From Herbaspirillum sp. CF444 (GTDB lineage Bacteria; Pseudomonadota; Gammaproteobacteria; Burkholderiales; Burkholderiaceae_D), in assembly GCF_000282135.1 (NCBI RefSeq), contig NZ_AKJW01000077.1, forward strand, positions 21,805 through 85,804: 64,000 nt of DNA, given 5' to 3'. Shown here piece after piece: positions 45,458-55,734 of the stretch. Below the pieces are notes generated by a model. That model did not search any database and was not told the origin of the DNA. It worked only from the letters and a program-made list of their open reading frames with translations. How positions within the stretch are numbered: position 1 is the first letter of the stretch; each line of letters starts with the position of its first letter. A program made the translations under genes and the position numbers.

Positions 45458-45936
45458 GCCCGATCCGTCCCGGATTTCTCCACCCTGATGCGATATTGAA
45501 ATACCTGCAGACGAACGGAATGACTTATCGAACCGGTAACTGCAACATTGCTGGAGCGCCGTCCCCTGCACGGCGGATTTCCTCATGCAACGACATTGAA
45601 TTTTTGTAACTTATTGACGTAATTTACAGTTACGAGACTAGCATTTTTTAGTTGGCATCAGAGGCGTGTTTTCAGAAAAAATACACGGCATTAATGATTT
45701 AACAAGGAATCGATGCGGATGGATCAGGTAACCTGGTATCCGGCGGTGTCGCGACTAGCCCCGGCAGCGATGTTTATATTTTCCTGACAGATAGGCTATC
45801 TGCGCGGTAGGTTGTTCCAAAAATGTATCTATAAAGGTATACGAGCTTCGATTATGCGATTCTCTTGCTCTATCAGCGTAAAATAATTCTAAAATTCAAC
45901 GTGTTGAGCTTTCAATCGACGAGATTCGCAAAGCAT
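45458..45936. other. 479-bp intergenic region with structured elements, no gene
   Basis: I see no coding sequence. It holds a hairpin CGGAT-4-CAGG-TAA-CCTG-2-ATCCG (45716-45742) followed by a GC-rich CGGCGGTGTCGCGACTAGCCCCGG, a perfect palindrome CAGATAG-G-CTATCTG (45788-45802) and a TTGACG (45614-45619) with a weak -10 (TAGCAT, 45639-45644). It separates the divergent MCP and histidine kinase genes. The function of these elements is unknown. Confidence 0.55.
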
Positions 45937-47544
45937 ATGACGCAAAGACAAACAGAAAATATTTCCTTATTTCTCCCCACGATGCCGGCAAGCGCCAGCG
46001 AACGAAAACTGGCGATTGTTCTCATTGCGATATCTGCCATTTTCTTCGTGGCCTGCCTTCCGTTTGCCAAGATGCCCTTGGCGAAAATAGACGCCTTCAT
46101 TCCCATCTACGCTTCGGCGCTCTGCATTAATGATGCGATTACGTCCTTGTTGTTGTTTGGGCAATTCGTCATTTTGCGATCCAAGGCGCTTCTGATACTG
46201 GCACTGGGTTATGCGTTCACTGCGCTGATGACCGCAGCCCATGCGCTGTCGTTTCCAGGTTTGTTTTCGCCGTCAGGCTTGCTGAGCGGAGGATCGCAGA
46301 CCACCGTATGGTTCTATATGTTTTGGCACGGCGGCTTTCCTCTCTTTGTCATTGCCTATGCCTTGTTTAAAAAGCGGGGGAGCGTTCTTGCAGCCAAGGG
46401 TCTCATCGCGCTGAGCCTTGGCGGCGTGTTCATGGTGGTTTGCGCTTTGGCATATCTGGGGACGGCAGGCCACGACTATTTTCCCGTCCTTTTGCTGGCA
46501 GGGAAGTACACACCTACCTTTATCGGTACTGTGCTTGGCATATGGGGCGTGTCTTTCATTGCGCTCATGCTCCTCTGGCGTGGACGGTCTTATTCGGTGC
46601 TGGATTTATGGCTGTTGGTCGTTGTTTGTGCGTGGATATTTGACGTTGGACTGTCAACGATATTCAATCTCAAGAGATTCGATCTCGGTTTCTATGCCGG
46701 CCGCCTCTACGGGCTGCTCGCGGCAAGCTTTGTCCTGGGGATGCTGCTAATTGAGAACACCAAGCTATACGCGAAATTAGTCAGCATGCATGAGCAGCAG
46801 CGGCATAAAACTGCCGAGTTGGAAATCCTCAATCGTGACCTGGAGTCATTCGGCTATTCGGTTTCCCACGATTTGCGGAGTCCCTTGCGGGTCGTCGGCC
46901 AGTTCGCCCAGATCTTGCAGGAAGAATACGCCGACGTGCTCGATGAAGAAGGGCAACGTTTCGTCTCTCTCATCAGGAAAAGCAGCAACAAGATGTCTTG
47001 CCTGGTGGAGGATCTCCTGGCGTTCTCGAAGATCGGTCAGCAGCCTTTGCAGACGGAAGTCGTGAATTTCGATTTTTTGATCGGTGAAATTGTTCAAGAC
47101 CTCAAGCTTGCCAATGAGGGGCGTACCATACAGTTCGACATCGTTCCTCTTCCTGTTGCGTTGGTCGATGGAAAAATTCTTCGCCAGGTGTGGTGGAATC
47201 TGATTGAAAACGCGGTGAAATATTCGCGTACAAGAGATGTTTCGATTGTCGCCATAGGGTATAAACCGAGTACGCCGCCTGTCTACTTCGTGAAAGATAA
47301 CGGCGTGGGTTTCGACATGGCCTATGCCCACAAACTGTTTGGCGTCTTCCAACGTCTTCACAGCAGCCAGGAATTCGAGGGGACGGGCGTCGGCCTCGCC
47401 ATCGTGGAACGCATTGTCATCAAACATGGCGGAAAGATCTGGGCTGAGTCGACGATAGGCGCCGGTACGACCTTTTACTTTACGTTGGCTCCCGACCTGC
47501 CCGCCGGCATGGGGACCCCGGTGTATTCCTCCGCTGGAAACTGA
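45937..47544 (+). CDS. Membrane-bound sensor histidine kinase, MASE4-like sensor
   Basis: 535 residues from ATG 45937; the frame can be extended to TTG 45865. Residues 1 to about 270 hold seven or eight hydrophobic segments with YMFWHGGFPLFVIAYALF, resembling the MASE4 membrane sensor. HisKA follows with the phospho-acceptor His at about 311 in VSHDLRSPLRVVGQF, then a HATPase with NLIENAVKYS (N box), DNGVGFD (G1) and GTGVGLAIV (G2). No response regulator or transmitter partner is adjacent, so it is an orphan. The stimulus is unknown. Confidence 0.85.
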   Translation: MTQRQTENISLFLPTMPASASERKLAIVLIAISAIFFVACLPFAKMPLAKIDAFIPIYASALCINDAITSLLLFGQFVILRSKALLILALGYAFTALMTAAHALSFPGLFSPSGLLSGGSQTTVWFYMFWHGGFPLFVIAYALFKKRGSVLAAKGLIALSLGGVFMVVCALAYLGTAGHDYFPVLLLAGKYTPTFIGTVLGIWGVSFIALMLLWRGRSYSVLDLWLLVVVCAWIFDVGLSTIFNLKRFDLGFYAGRLYGLLAASFVLGMLLIENTKLYAKLVSMHEQQRHKTAELEILNRDLESFGYSVSHDLRSPLRVVGQFAQILQEEYADVLDEEGQRFVSLIRKSSNKMSCLVEDLLAFSKIGQQPLQTEVVNFDFLIGEIVQDLKLANEGRTIQFDIVPLPVALVDGKILRQVWWNLIENAVKYSRTRDVSIVAIGYKPSTPPVYFVKDNGVGFDMAYAHKLFGVFQRLHSSQEFEGTGVGLAIVERIVIKHGGKIWAESTIGAGTTFYFTLAPDLPAGMGTPVYSSAGN

Positions 47545-47565
47545 TTAACGATTTCGGATGATTCG

Positions 47566-48213
47566 ATGCTCGCACACACGCTGAATTTCACGACCCTCGC
47601 CCTTTTCGCGCTGGTTGCCCTGGCGACGATCGCCACGCCGGGTCCGACCGTGCTGCTGGCGCTGGCCAATGGCGCGCGCTACGGCGTACGTCGCTCGCTG
47701 CCGGGAATGCTCGGAGCGGTGTCGTCGGATTTCGTTCTGGTCGGTTCCGTCGCGCTGGGTCTGGGGGCGGTGCTGGCGGCTTCCGAGTTCTGGTTTTCGG
47801 TGGTGAAATGGATAGGCGCGATGTATCTGGCCTGGCTGGGGATTCGCATGTTGCGTTCCAGCGGCGGGCTGGATCTGTCGCGTGCGGTTGCCGAGCCGGG
47901 CGATGTGGCGCCGTCGCGGATTTTCGCGAAGTCGTTTTTGGTCGCGGTGACCAATCCCAAGGGATATCTGTTTTGCTCGGCGCTGTTGCCGCAGTTCATT
48001 GACGCATCGGCGCCGCAATGGCCGCAATATGCCGCGATCAGCCTGGTGTTTGCGGGTCTCGATTTCAGCGTGATGCTGGGCTATGCCATCATCGGCGCGC
48101 GTGCCGTCAGTTTGCTGCGCCGGCGCGCGGTGCTGTGGTTGGATCGCTCTTGCGGCGCGATCTTGCTGGCGCTGGCGGGGACGATGGCGTTTTATCGTCG
48201 CAGCGGCAACTGA
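47566..48213 (+). CDS. RhtB/LysE family amino acid exporter
   Basis: 215 residues with six membrane helices. The RhtB-type N terminus is ALATIATPGPTVLLALANGARYG, and FLVAVTNPKGYLFCSALLP lies near residue 125. The family exports threonine, homoserine lactone or other neutral amino acids. It starts 21 bp after the histidine kinase on the same strand, but there is no obvious functional link. Confidence 0.9.
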   Translation: MLAHTLNFTTLALFALVALATIATPGPTVLLALANGARYGVRRSLPGMLGAVSSDFVLVGSVALGLGAVLAASEFWFSVVKWIGAMYLAWLGIRMLRSSGGLDLSRAVAEPGDVAPSRIFAKSFLVAVTNPKGYLFCSALLPQFIDASAPQWPQYAAISLVFAGLDFSVMLGYAIIGARAVSLLRRRAVLWLDRSCGAILLALAGTMAFYRRSGN

Positions 48214-48256
48214 CCTGCAATTTCTCCGGCAGTTTTCCTGAGGGATCACTGCATCT

Positions 48257-48297
48257 AAAAAAAGAACCGGTAGCATCATGTCAATGCCGACCGGTTC
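48257..48297 (-). terminator. Terminator downstream of the binding-protein gene
   Basis: GAACCGGT (48264-48271) and ACCGGTTC (48290-48297); on the minus strand the 3' arm is followed by a run of T (complement of 48257-48263). Confidence 0.8.
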
Positions 48298-48398
48298 ACG
48301 CCACGACAACTTCAGGTACTGCAGGAGATTCTCCGGATTTGCTCGCGCCGCGACGGCATGCCGTTGCGTGCCATTCGTACATTTATGCGCGACGCTTT

Positions 48399-49631
48399 CT
48401 ACTGCGGCCTCAGCAAGCTGCATTTCGATTCGGCAACGGTGGTGAAGGCCTGCTCGCCGGGGATGGTTTCCACCAGCTTCAGATAATCCCAGGGTTTCTT
48501 CGATTCGGCCGGCGACTTGACCTGGTAGAGGTACATGTCGTGGATGTTGCGGCCATCGGCGCGGATATAGCCTTTGTTGTAGAAGTCGTTGATCTTCATC
48601 TTCTTCAGTTCCGCCATGACTTTGGTGGAGTCGTCGGTCTTGATCGCGGCGACCGCCTTCAGATACGTTGCGGTGGCGGAATAGGCGGCAGCCTGATGCG
48701 TGCTCGGCATCTTTTTCATTTTCAGGAAGAAGCGATTGGCGAACTGGCGCGAGGCTTCGTCCTTGTCCCAGTACCAGCTGTCGGTCATGAGCAGGCCTTC
48801 CGCATTGGCCAGGCCGAGCGCGTGGATGTCGTTGATCACCATCAGCAGGCCGGCCAACTTCATGGTCTTGGTGACGCCGAATTCCTTGGCGGCCTTGATC
48901 GAGTTGATGGTGTCTTCACCGGCGTTGGCCAGGCCGAGGATTTGCGCCTTCGATGCCTGGGCCTGCAGCATGAAGGACGACAAATCGGAGGCCGACGGCG
49001 GATGCTTGACCATGCCCACGACGGTGCCGCCGTTGGCCTTCACCACGGCCGAGGTGTCGTTGGCGAGCGAATGGCCGAAAGCGTAGTCGGCGACGAGGAA
49101 GAACCACGACTTGCCGCCTTGCTTGATGATGGCCGAGCCGGTGCCTTTGGCGAGCGCGACGGTGTCGTATTCGTAGTGCACGGTGTAGGGCGTGCATTCT
49201 TCATTGGTCAGGCGCGCGGAGCCGGCGCCGATGTTGATGTAGACGCGCTTCTTTTCCGCCATGACTTTGTTCATCGCCAGGGCGGTAGCCGAGTTGACGC
49301 CGCCGATGAGCATGTCGAGACCGCGTTGATCCGACCACTCGCGCGCCTTGGTGGCGGCGATGTCGGCTTTGTTCAGGTGATCGGCGGACAAGATTTCGAT
49401 CGGTTTGCCGAGTACCTTGCCGCCGGCATCGGCGACCGCCATGCGGATCGCTTCCAGGCCGCCGAGGCCGTCGGTGTCCGCATAGGGGCCGGACATGTCG
49501 GTGATGAAACCGATGCGCACGACGTCGTCGGATACCTGTGCCTGGGCGGCGGCGCAGACCAGCATGGAACCGGCCAGGGTCGAACCGGCGATCAGGCGGG
49601 CGAGGGTGTTCAGTGTGAATTGCGCTTGCAT
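48399..49631 (-). CDS. Branched-chain-type ABC transporter periplasmic binding protein, orphan
   Basis: 410 residues with a signal peptide (cleavage probably after AQA). It is a type I periplasmic fold: VVRIGFITDMSGPYADTDG at the mature start, and repeated lobes with GLDMLIGGVNSATALAMN. ATG 49631 follows AAGGAGA. No permease or ATPase gene is next to it. It sits downstream of the HMG-CoA reductase gene on the same strand at a 65-bp gap, so a metabolically linked ligand is possible. The ligand is not determined by the sequence. Confidence 0.9.
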   Translation of the reverse strand: MQAQFTLNTLARLIAGSTLAGSMLVCAAAQAQVSDDVVRIGFITDMSGPYADTDGLGGLEAIRMAVADAGGKVLGKPIEILSADHLNKADIAATKAREWSDQRGLDMLIGGVNSATALAMNKVMAEKKRVYINIGAGSARLTNEECTPYTVHYEYDTVALAKGTGSAIIKQGGKSWFFLVADYAFGHSLANDTSAVVKANGGTVVGMVKHPPSASDLSSFMLQAQASKAQILGLANAGEDTINSIKAAKEFGVTKTMKLAGLLMVINDIHALGLANAEGLLMTDSWYWDKDEASRQFANRFFLKMKKMPSTHQAAAYSATATYLKAVAAIKTDDSTKVMAELKKMKINDFYNKGYIRADGRNIHDMYLYQVKSPAESKKPWDYLKLVETIPGEQAFTTVAESKCSLLRPQ

Positions 49632-49696
49632 GTGTGTCTCCTTGTTGTCGATGCTTTCTGACGAAGCGATCTGTCCCGCGATTTTTCCGTTGTCTT

Positions 49697-50983
<1,287 letters not shown>

Positions 50984-51050
50984 GGTGCGCCTTTGTCTCG
51001 GTGTTATATCCGGTCGCGGCCGGAATGGAATGCAGGCAAGAATAGCAGGC

Positions 51051-51103
51051 TGTACCCAATATGTTTGGTACACTTTTGACCAACAGTTATGCAACTGTAC
51101 CCA
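51051..51103. promoter_or_regulatory. MocR operator candidate
   Basis: TGTACCCAA (51051-51059) and TTTGGTACA (51064-51072) form an inverted repeat with one mismatch, and TGTACCCA recurs at 51096-51103, a direct copy 45 bp on. This mixture of inverted and direct copies is characteristic of MocR sites. It lies between the divergent regulator and mvaA. Confidence 0.65.
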
Positions 51104-51143
51104 GGACACTTGTCCTGCGATGCAACATCCATCCGGAGCCGCC

Positions 51144-52553
51144 ATGCCGATCAAATCCAATGAAGCCGCCGTTCCGCTCACCCTCACGCGGCAACTGGTC
51201 CAACTGATCCAGCGTCAGATCCGCGATGGCGTCTATGCCCCCGGCAGCCGTTTGCCGTCGATCCGCGACATGGCCAAAACGCACGATTGCGCCAAGAACA
51301 CCATCGTCAATGCCTTCGACTATCTGACCGGCCTGGGCGTGCTCGAACCGCGCCGGGGTTCGGGATTCTTCGTCTGCGCCGCGCCGCCGGCGATCAAGGA
51401 AGACGACGATGCGTCGTCGCTGAGCCGCGCCATGGACGTGGTCTGGCTCATGCGCGAACAGTTGAAGAGCGATCCGGAACACCTGCGCCTGGGCGACGGC
51501 TTTCCGCCGGTGGACTGGCTGACCGAAGTGCGGCTCGACAAATTCCATCAGAAGGTGGTGCGCACCGGTCTCGGCGCCTTGTTCGGCTACGGCAGCCGTT
51601 TCGGCTATCAACCGCTGCGCCAGCATCTGGTGCACCGGCTCGCCAATCACGGCATCGAAGCCTCGGCCAGCCAGATCGTGTTGACCCACGGCGCCAATCA
51701 GGCGCTCGACATCGTCATCCGCAATTTCGTCAAACCGGGCGACCGCGTGCTGGTGGACGAGCCGGGTTACTACATGCTGTTCGGCAAGCTCAAGCTCGGC
51801 GGGGCGCGCATTGTCGGCATTCCGCGCCTGGCCGACGGGCCGGACCTGGACGCGCTGGAACGGGAGTTGAAAACCGGCAAGCCGTGCCTGTTCTTTACCC
51901 AGACGCTGGCGCACAATCCGACCGGTTCCGACACCTCGCCGCACAAGGCGCACAAGATCCTGCAACTGGCGGACCGCTACAACGCCATCATCGTCGAGAA
52001 CGACGCCTTCGCCGACTTCAAGCCCAACGCCGCGCCGCGCATCGCCACGCTCGATCAGTTGCGGCGCACGATCTATGTCGGCAGTTTTTCGAAGTCGGTG
52101 TCGGCGGCCTTGCGCGTCGGTTTCCTCGCGTGCCACAAGGATCTGGCCAGCGACCTGGCGGATATCAAGATGCTGGTGCACGTAAGCAGTTCCGAATATT
52201 GCGAACGCACGCTCGACGTCATCCTCAGCGAAGGCCACTACAGTCGTCATGCGGCGCGCCTGCGCGACCGGCTGACGCAGGCCACCGACAACGCGCGCCG
52301 TCTGCTCGATCAACTGGGGGCGGAGCTGTTCTGTGCGCCGGTGCAATCGATGTACGTCTGGGCGGCGATGCCCGGCTATCCGGATTCCAAGGCGTTGGCG
52401 CAGGCGCTGATGCGGCAGAACATCGTCACCGCGCCGGGCAGTATCTTCCACATCGATACCGAAGCGCCGTCGCGCTGGTCGCGTTACAACGTCGGCCTGC
52501 TCGGCGATCCGCGTTTTGCGGCGGCCATGCAGGGTAGGGGGAGCAAGCCTTGA
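51144..52553 (+). CDS. MocR family regulator (GntR winged helix fused to an aminotransferase-like domain)
   Basis: 469 residues. The N-terminal winged helix (about 10-80) has [20 protein letters not shown] and [20 protein letters not shown]. The class I aminotransferase-like domain (about 120-465) has [10 protein letters not shown] and the PLP lysine motif [17 protein letters not shown] 51144 follows GGAG, and the longer upstream frame is rejected; ATG 51120 is a weaker alternative. It is divergent from mvaA and probably its regulator, as MocR genes usually are. The effector is unknown. Confidence 0.9.
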   Translation: MPIKSNEAAVPLTLTRQLVQLIQRQIRDGVYAPGSRLPSIRDMAKTHDCAKNTIVNAFDYLTGLGVLEPRRGSGFFVCAAPPAIKEDDDASSLSRAMDVVWLMREQLKSDPEHLRLGDGFPPVDWLTEVRLDKFHQKVVRTGLGALFGYGSRFGYQPLRQHLVHRLANHGIEASASQIVLTHGANQALDIVIRNFVKPGDRVLVDEPGYYMLFGKLKLGGARIVGIPRLADGPDLDALERELKTGKPCLFFTQTLAHNPTGSDTSPHKAHKILQLADRYNAIIVENDAFADFKPNAAPRIATLDQLRRTIYVGSFSKSVSAALRVGFLACHKDLASDLADIKMLVHVSSSEYCERTLDVILSEGHYSRHAARLRDRLTQATDNARRLLDQLGAELFCAPVQSMYVWAAMPGYPDSKALAQALMRQNIVTAPGSIFHIDTEAPSRWSRYNVGLLGDPRFAAAMQGRGSKP

Positions 52554-52607
52554 TGCCCGGTTTGCACTAGAATGGAGGCCTTTCCGAGGCAACCCATTTT
52601 CCTGTCC

Positions 52608-53852
52608 ATGCTAGTCAAACCACCTCTGCTCAGCGTCGCGGAAGCGACCAGATTTCTTCTCAAGGCCGTCGTGCCGCTGACCGATACGGAAATCGTTCCC
52701 ACGCTGGAAGCCAACGGTCGCGTGCTGGCGGCGGCGCAGGTGTCGCAGATCAACGTCCCCGGCATGGACAATTCGCAGATGGACGGCTATGCAGTACGCG
52801 CGGCGGAGTGCGCCGGCGGCGAAACGCGGCTGCGGGTATCGCAGCGCATTCCCGCCGGCCACGTCGGCACGAGGCTTGAGCCGGGCACGGCGGCGCGCAT
52901 CTTCACCGGCGCCATGGTGCCGGAAGGCGCCGACGCCATCGTCATGCAGGAAGCCTGCGAACTCGTCAACGATGCCGACGGCGATCACGTCATCGTCAGG
53001 CATGCGCCGGAAGCGGGCGAGTGGATTCGCCGCATCGGCGAAGACATCAAGTCCGCCAGCACCATCCTGCCGGCAGGCCTGCGCCTGCGTCCGCAAGAGC
53101 TGGGCCTGGCTGCATCGGTCGGTCTGGCGACGCTGCCGGTGGTGCGCAAGCTGCGCGTGGCGGTATTCTTTACCGGCGACGAACTGACGATGCCGGGCGA
53201 AGCCCTGAAGCCAGGCGCGATCTACAACTCCAATCGTTTCCTGTTGCGCGGCCTGCTGGAAAACCTCGGCTGCGAAGTCCAGGACTTCGGTATCGTGCCC
53301 GATCAGTTGCAAGCCACGCGCGACACCTTGCGCGCCGCTGCCGCCAGCCACGACCTGATCATCACCAGCGGCGGCGTGTCGGTCGGCGAGGAAGACCACG
53401 TCAAGCCGGCCGTCGAAGCCGAAGGCCGCCTCAACATGTGGCAGATCGCCATGAAGCCGGGCAAACCGCTGGCTTTCGGCGAGATTCATCGTCGTGGCGG
53501 CACAGCGGAGAAGGCCTTCTTCATCGGTTTGCCGGGCAATCCGGTGTCGACCTTCGTCACCTTCCTGATCTTCGTGCGCCCTTTCCTGCTGCGCCTGCAG
53601 GGCGTGGAACATGTCGCGCCGCGCGCGCTGACCATGCGCGCCGATTTCAACTGGCCCAAGGCCGATCGCCGCCAGGAATTCCTGCGCGCCCGTTGCAACG
53701 ACCGGGGCGGCCTCGATCTGTTCCCGCACCAGGGGTCGGGCGTGCTGACGTCGACCGTGTGGGGCGACGGACTGATCGACAACGCGCCGGGCAAGACCAT
53801 TGCCGAAGGCGACCCGGTGCGCTTCATTCCGTTCGACAACCTGTTGAACTGA
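52608..53852 (+). CDS. moeA: Molybdopterin molybdenumtransferase MoeA
   Basis: 414 residues. It inserts molybdate into adenylylated molybdopterin. NSQMDGYAVRAAE near residue 50, ARIFTGAMVPEGADAIVMQE and the MoCF-type block SHDLIITSGGVSVGEEDHVK near 245 are conserved. ATG 52608 (MLVKPPLLSV) gives a normal N terminus; an in-frame ATG at 52572 adds 12 residues. Neither has a strong ribosome site. DUF817 begins 8 bp after the stop. Confidence 0.95.
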   Translation: MLVKPPLLSVAEATRFLLKAVVPLTDTEIVPTLEANGRVLAAAQVSQINVPGMDNSQMDGYAVRAAECAGGETRLRVSQRIPAGHVGTRLEPGTAARIFTGAMVPEGADAIVMQEACELVNDADGDHVIVRHAPEAGEWIRRIGEDIKSASTILPAGLRLRPQELGLAASVGLATLPVVRKLRVAVFFTGDELTMPGEALKPGAIYNSNRFLLRGLLENLGCEVQDFGIVPDQLQATRDTLRAAAASHDLIITSGGVSVGEEDHVKPAVEAEGRLNMWQIAMKPGKPLAFGEIHRRGGTAEKAFFIGLPGNPVSTFVTFLIFVRPFLLRLQGVEHVAPRALTMRADFNWPKADRRQEFLRARCNDRGGLDLFPHQGSGVLTSTVWGDGLIDNAPGKTIAEGDPVRFIPFDNLLN

Positions 53853-53860
53853 GCCGGAAA

Positions 53861-54703
53861 ATGATCGCTAATCTTGACCGTCACCTGATGGCGCCCGGAG
53901 ACCGTCCGGCACTGGCCGGGTTGCGCCGGTTCGCCGTCGAGTTCTGGTATTTCGGCATTAAAAACGCACGTTCATGTCTGTTCGCCGGTTTGTTTTTTGC
54001 TGCCATTTTTCTGATGCCGCGCCAGGGTTTGTTTGGTGTCGGACGCTACGACGCCTTGCTGCTGTTTGCACTGATGGTGCAGTTCTGGATGGTCAGGAGC
54101 GGTATCGAGACCGTGGATGAACTCAAGGCGATCAGTGTTTTCCACGTGGTCGGTTTCGCGCTGGAAGTATTCAAGACGTCCAGCCATATCCAGTCGTGGA
54201 GCTATCCGGACTTTGCGTATTCGAAACTGTTCGGCGTGCCCCTGTTTTCGGGTTTCATGTATGCCGCCGTCGGCAGCTACATCATCCAGGCGTGGCGCCT
54301 GTTTCATCTGCGTATCTTGCATCACCCGCCATACTGGATGGCGACGCTGATCGGGGTGCTGATCTATCTGAATTTTTTCACGCATCACTACATCGGCGAC
54401 TACCGCTGGTATCTGGGCGCGTGCGCGCTGGGCTTGTACGCGCGCACGACCGTGGTGTTCCGTCCGTATGACCGGGACCGCAAGATGCCGTTGCTGCTGT
54501 CTTTCCTGCTGATTGGATTTTTTATCTGGCTGGCGGAAAACATCAGTACCTTTTTCGGCATCTGGCGCTATCCCAATCAGATCGGCGCCTGGTCCACGGT
54601 GCACATCGGCAAATGGAGTGCATGGGCCTTGCTGGTGGTGATGACGTTTACCATCGTTGCGCAATTGAAGCACATTCGGCCCAAAATACATGTCGCGCCG
54701 TAA
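53861..54703 (+). CDS. DUF817 family membrane protein
   Basis: 280 residues with seven or eight membrane helices. The block FWYFGIKNARSCLFAGLFFA near residue 28 and EVFKTSSHIQSWSYPDFAY near 100 are the DUF817 fingerprint. ATG 53861 is the family start; the open frame continues far upstream inside moeA as a shadow. It lies between moeA and moaD with short gaps, so it may be co-transcribed with molybdenum cofactor genes. No function is known. Confidence 0.88.
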   Translation: MIANLDRHLMAPGDRPALAGLRRFAVEFWYFGIKNARSCLFAGLFFAAIFLMPRQGLFGVGRYDALLLFALMVQFWMVRSGIETVDELKAISVFHVVGFALEVFKTSSHIQSWSYPDFAYSKLFGVPLFSGFMYAAVGSYIIQAWRLFHLRILHHPPYWMATLIGVLIYLNFFTHHYIGDYRWYLGACALGLYARTTVVFRPYDRDRKMPLLLSFLLIGFFIWLAENISTFFGIWRYPNQIGAWSTVHIGKWSAWALLVVMTFTIVAQLKHIRPKIHVAP

Positions 54704-54747
54704 GGCTGCATTGTTGGCGTACCGCCATTTTTAGAATCTGGAAAATC

Positions 54748-55005
54748 ATGAAAATAGAACTCCGTTTTTTTGCCGGCGTGCGTGAAGCGCTCGGCGTGAC
54801 GCAAGAAGTCGTCGACCTGCCGGATCACGTCAAGACCGTCGGCGACGTGCGCGCTTTTTTGATGGGACGCGGCGGCCTGTGGATGGAGGTGCTGTCGCCG
54901 GAGAAGGCATTGCGCATGGCCTACGATCACAACATGGTCGAGCCCGGCACCTTGATCGAAGAGGGCGGCGAAGTGGCTTTCTTCCCGCCGGTAACGGGCG
55001 GTTGA
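54748..55005 (+). CDS. moaD: Molybdopterin synthase small subunit MoaD
   Basis: 85 residues with the ubiquitin-like fold and C-terminal Gly-Gly (PPVTGG), which is adenylylated and then thiocarboxylated to donate sulfur to molybdopterin. ATG 54748 gives the family N terminus MKIELRFFAGVREALG. It works with MoaE, whose gene lies 2.4 kb further on. A methyltransferase gene follows after 14 bp. Confidence 0.95.
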   Translation: MKIELRFFAGVREALGVTQEVVDLPDHVKTVGDVRAFLMGRGGLWMEVLSPEKALRMAYDHNMVEPGTLIEEGGEVAFFPPVTGG

Positions 55006-55019
55006 GTTTGAGAGAGATC

Positions 55020-55652
55020 ATGCCGCTGCCGAAAGAACAACTCGACGTCATTGCCGGTGGCACGCTGGCTCACTACGAAGGGCGCGCTGTCGACTTCCGC
55101 GAAGGCACGCGCGACCACGACGTCAGCCAGAACATCAATGCCTTGCTCGACGCGATCAACAAACCGGCGCCGCTGACCATTCTGGATTTCGGCTGCGGGC
55201 CGGGACGTGATTTGCAGACTTTCACAAAGCTGGGACACCGCGCCATCGGTCTCGACGGCACGGCCAGTTTTGTCGAGATGGCGCGCGCCGATTCGGGCTG
55301 CGAAGTCTGGCATCAGAATTTCTTTGCACTGGATTTGCCGGACGCCTTGTTTGACGGCGTGTTTGCCAATGCCTCCCTGTTTCACGTGCCGGTCGCGGAG
55401 TTGCCGCGCGTGCTGGGGCAGTTGCACGATGCGCTCAAGCCGGACGGTGTGCTGTTCTGCTCCAATCCGCGCGGTAGCAACAGCGAAGGCTGGAGCAGCG
55501 GGCGCTACGGTTCCTATCACGATCTGGAGGCGTGGCGCGAGTTCATGACCGCAGCAGGCTTCACCGAGATACGGCATTACTATCGTCCCGACGGTTTGCT
55601 GCGCGCCGAGCAGGCGTGGCTGGCGACGGTGTGGCGCAAGCCGGCTGCATGA
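55020..55652 (+). CDS. Class I SAM-dependent methyltransferase
   Basis: 210 residues. SAM-binding motif I is LTILDFGCGPGRDLQTF (about residues 48-64), followed by GLDGTASFVEMAR and FDGVFANASLFHVP. It is of the UbiE/type-11 kind. ATG 55020 is chosen over the longer frame. The position between moaD and a gluconate permease gives no substrate clue. It is full length for the family. Confidence 0.9.
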   Translation: MPLPKEQLDVIAGGTLAHYEGRAVDFREGTRDHDVSQNINALLDAINKPAPLTILDFGCGPGRDLQTFTKLGHRAIGLDGTASFVEMARADSGCEVWHQNFFALDLPDALFDGVFANASLFHVPVAELPRVLGQLHDALKPDGVLFCSNPRGSNSEGWSSGRYGSYHDLEAWREFMTAAGFTEIRHYYRPDGLLRAEQAWLATVWRKPAA

Positions 55653-55734
55653 AGAAAAAATGCCAAGCGCCAGAGTAGCGCGAGGCAAGGAGGGAAGCAG
55701 GTGAGGAGACGCTCATACACTGAAGGAGATATCT

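Noticed and set aside
45716..45766. Cyclic-di-GMP, fluoride or manganese riboswitch in the kinase leader
   Set aside because: None of their conserved core sequences could be recognised by eye, so I report only unidentified structure.
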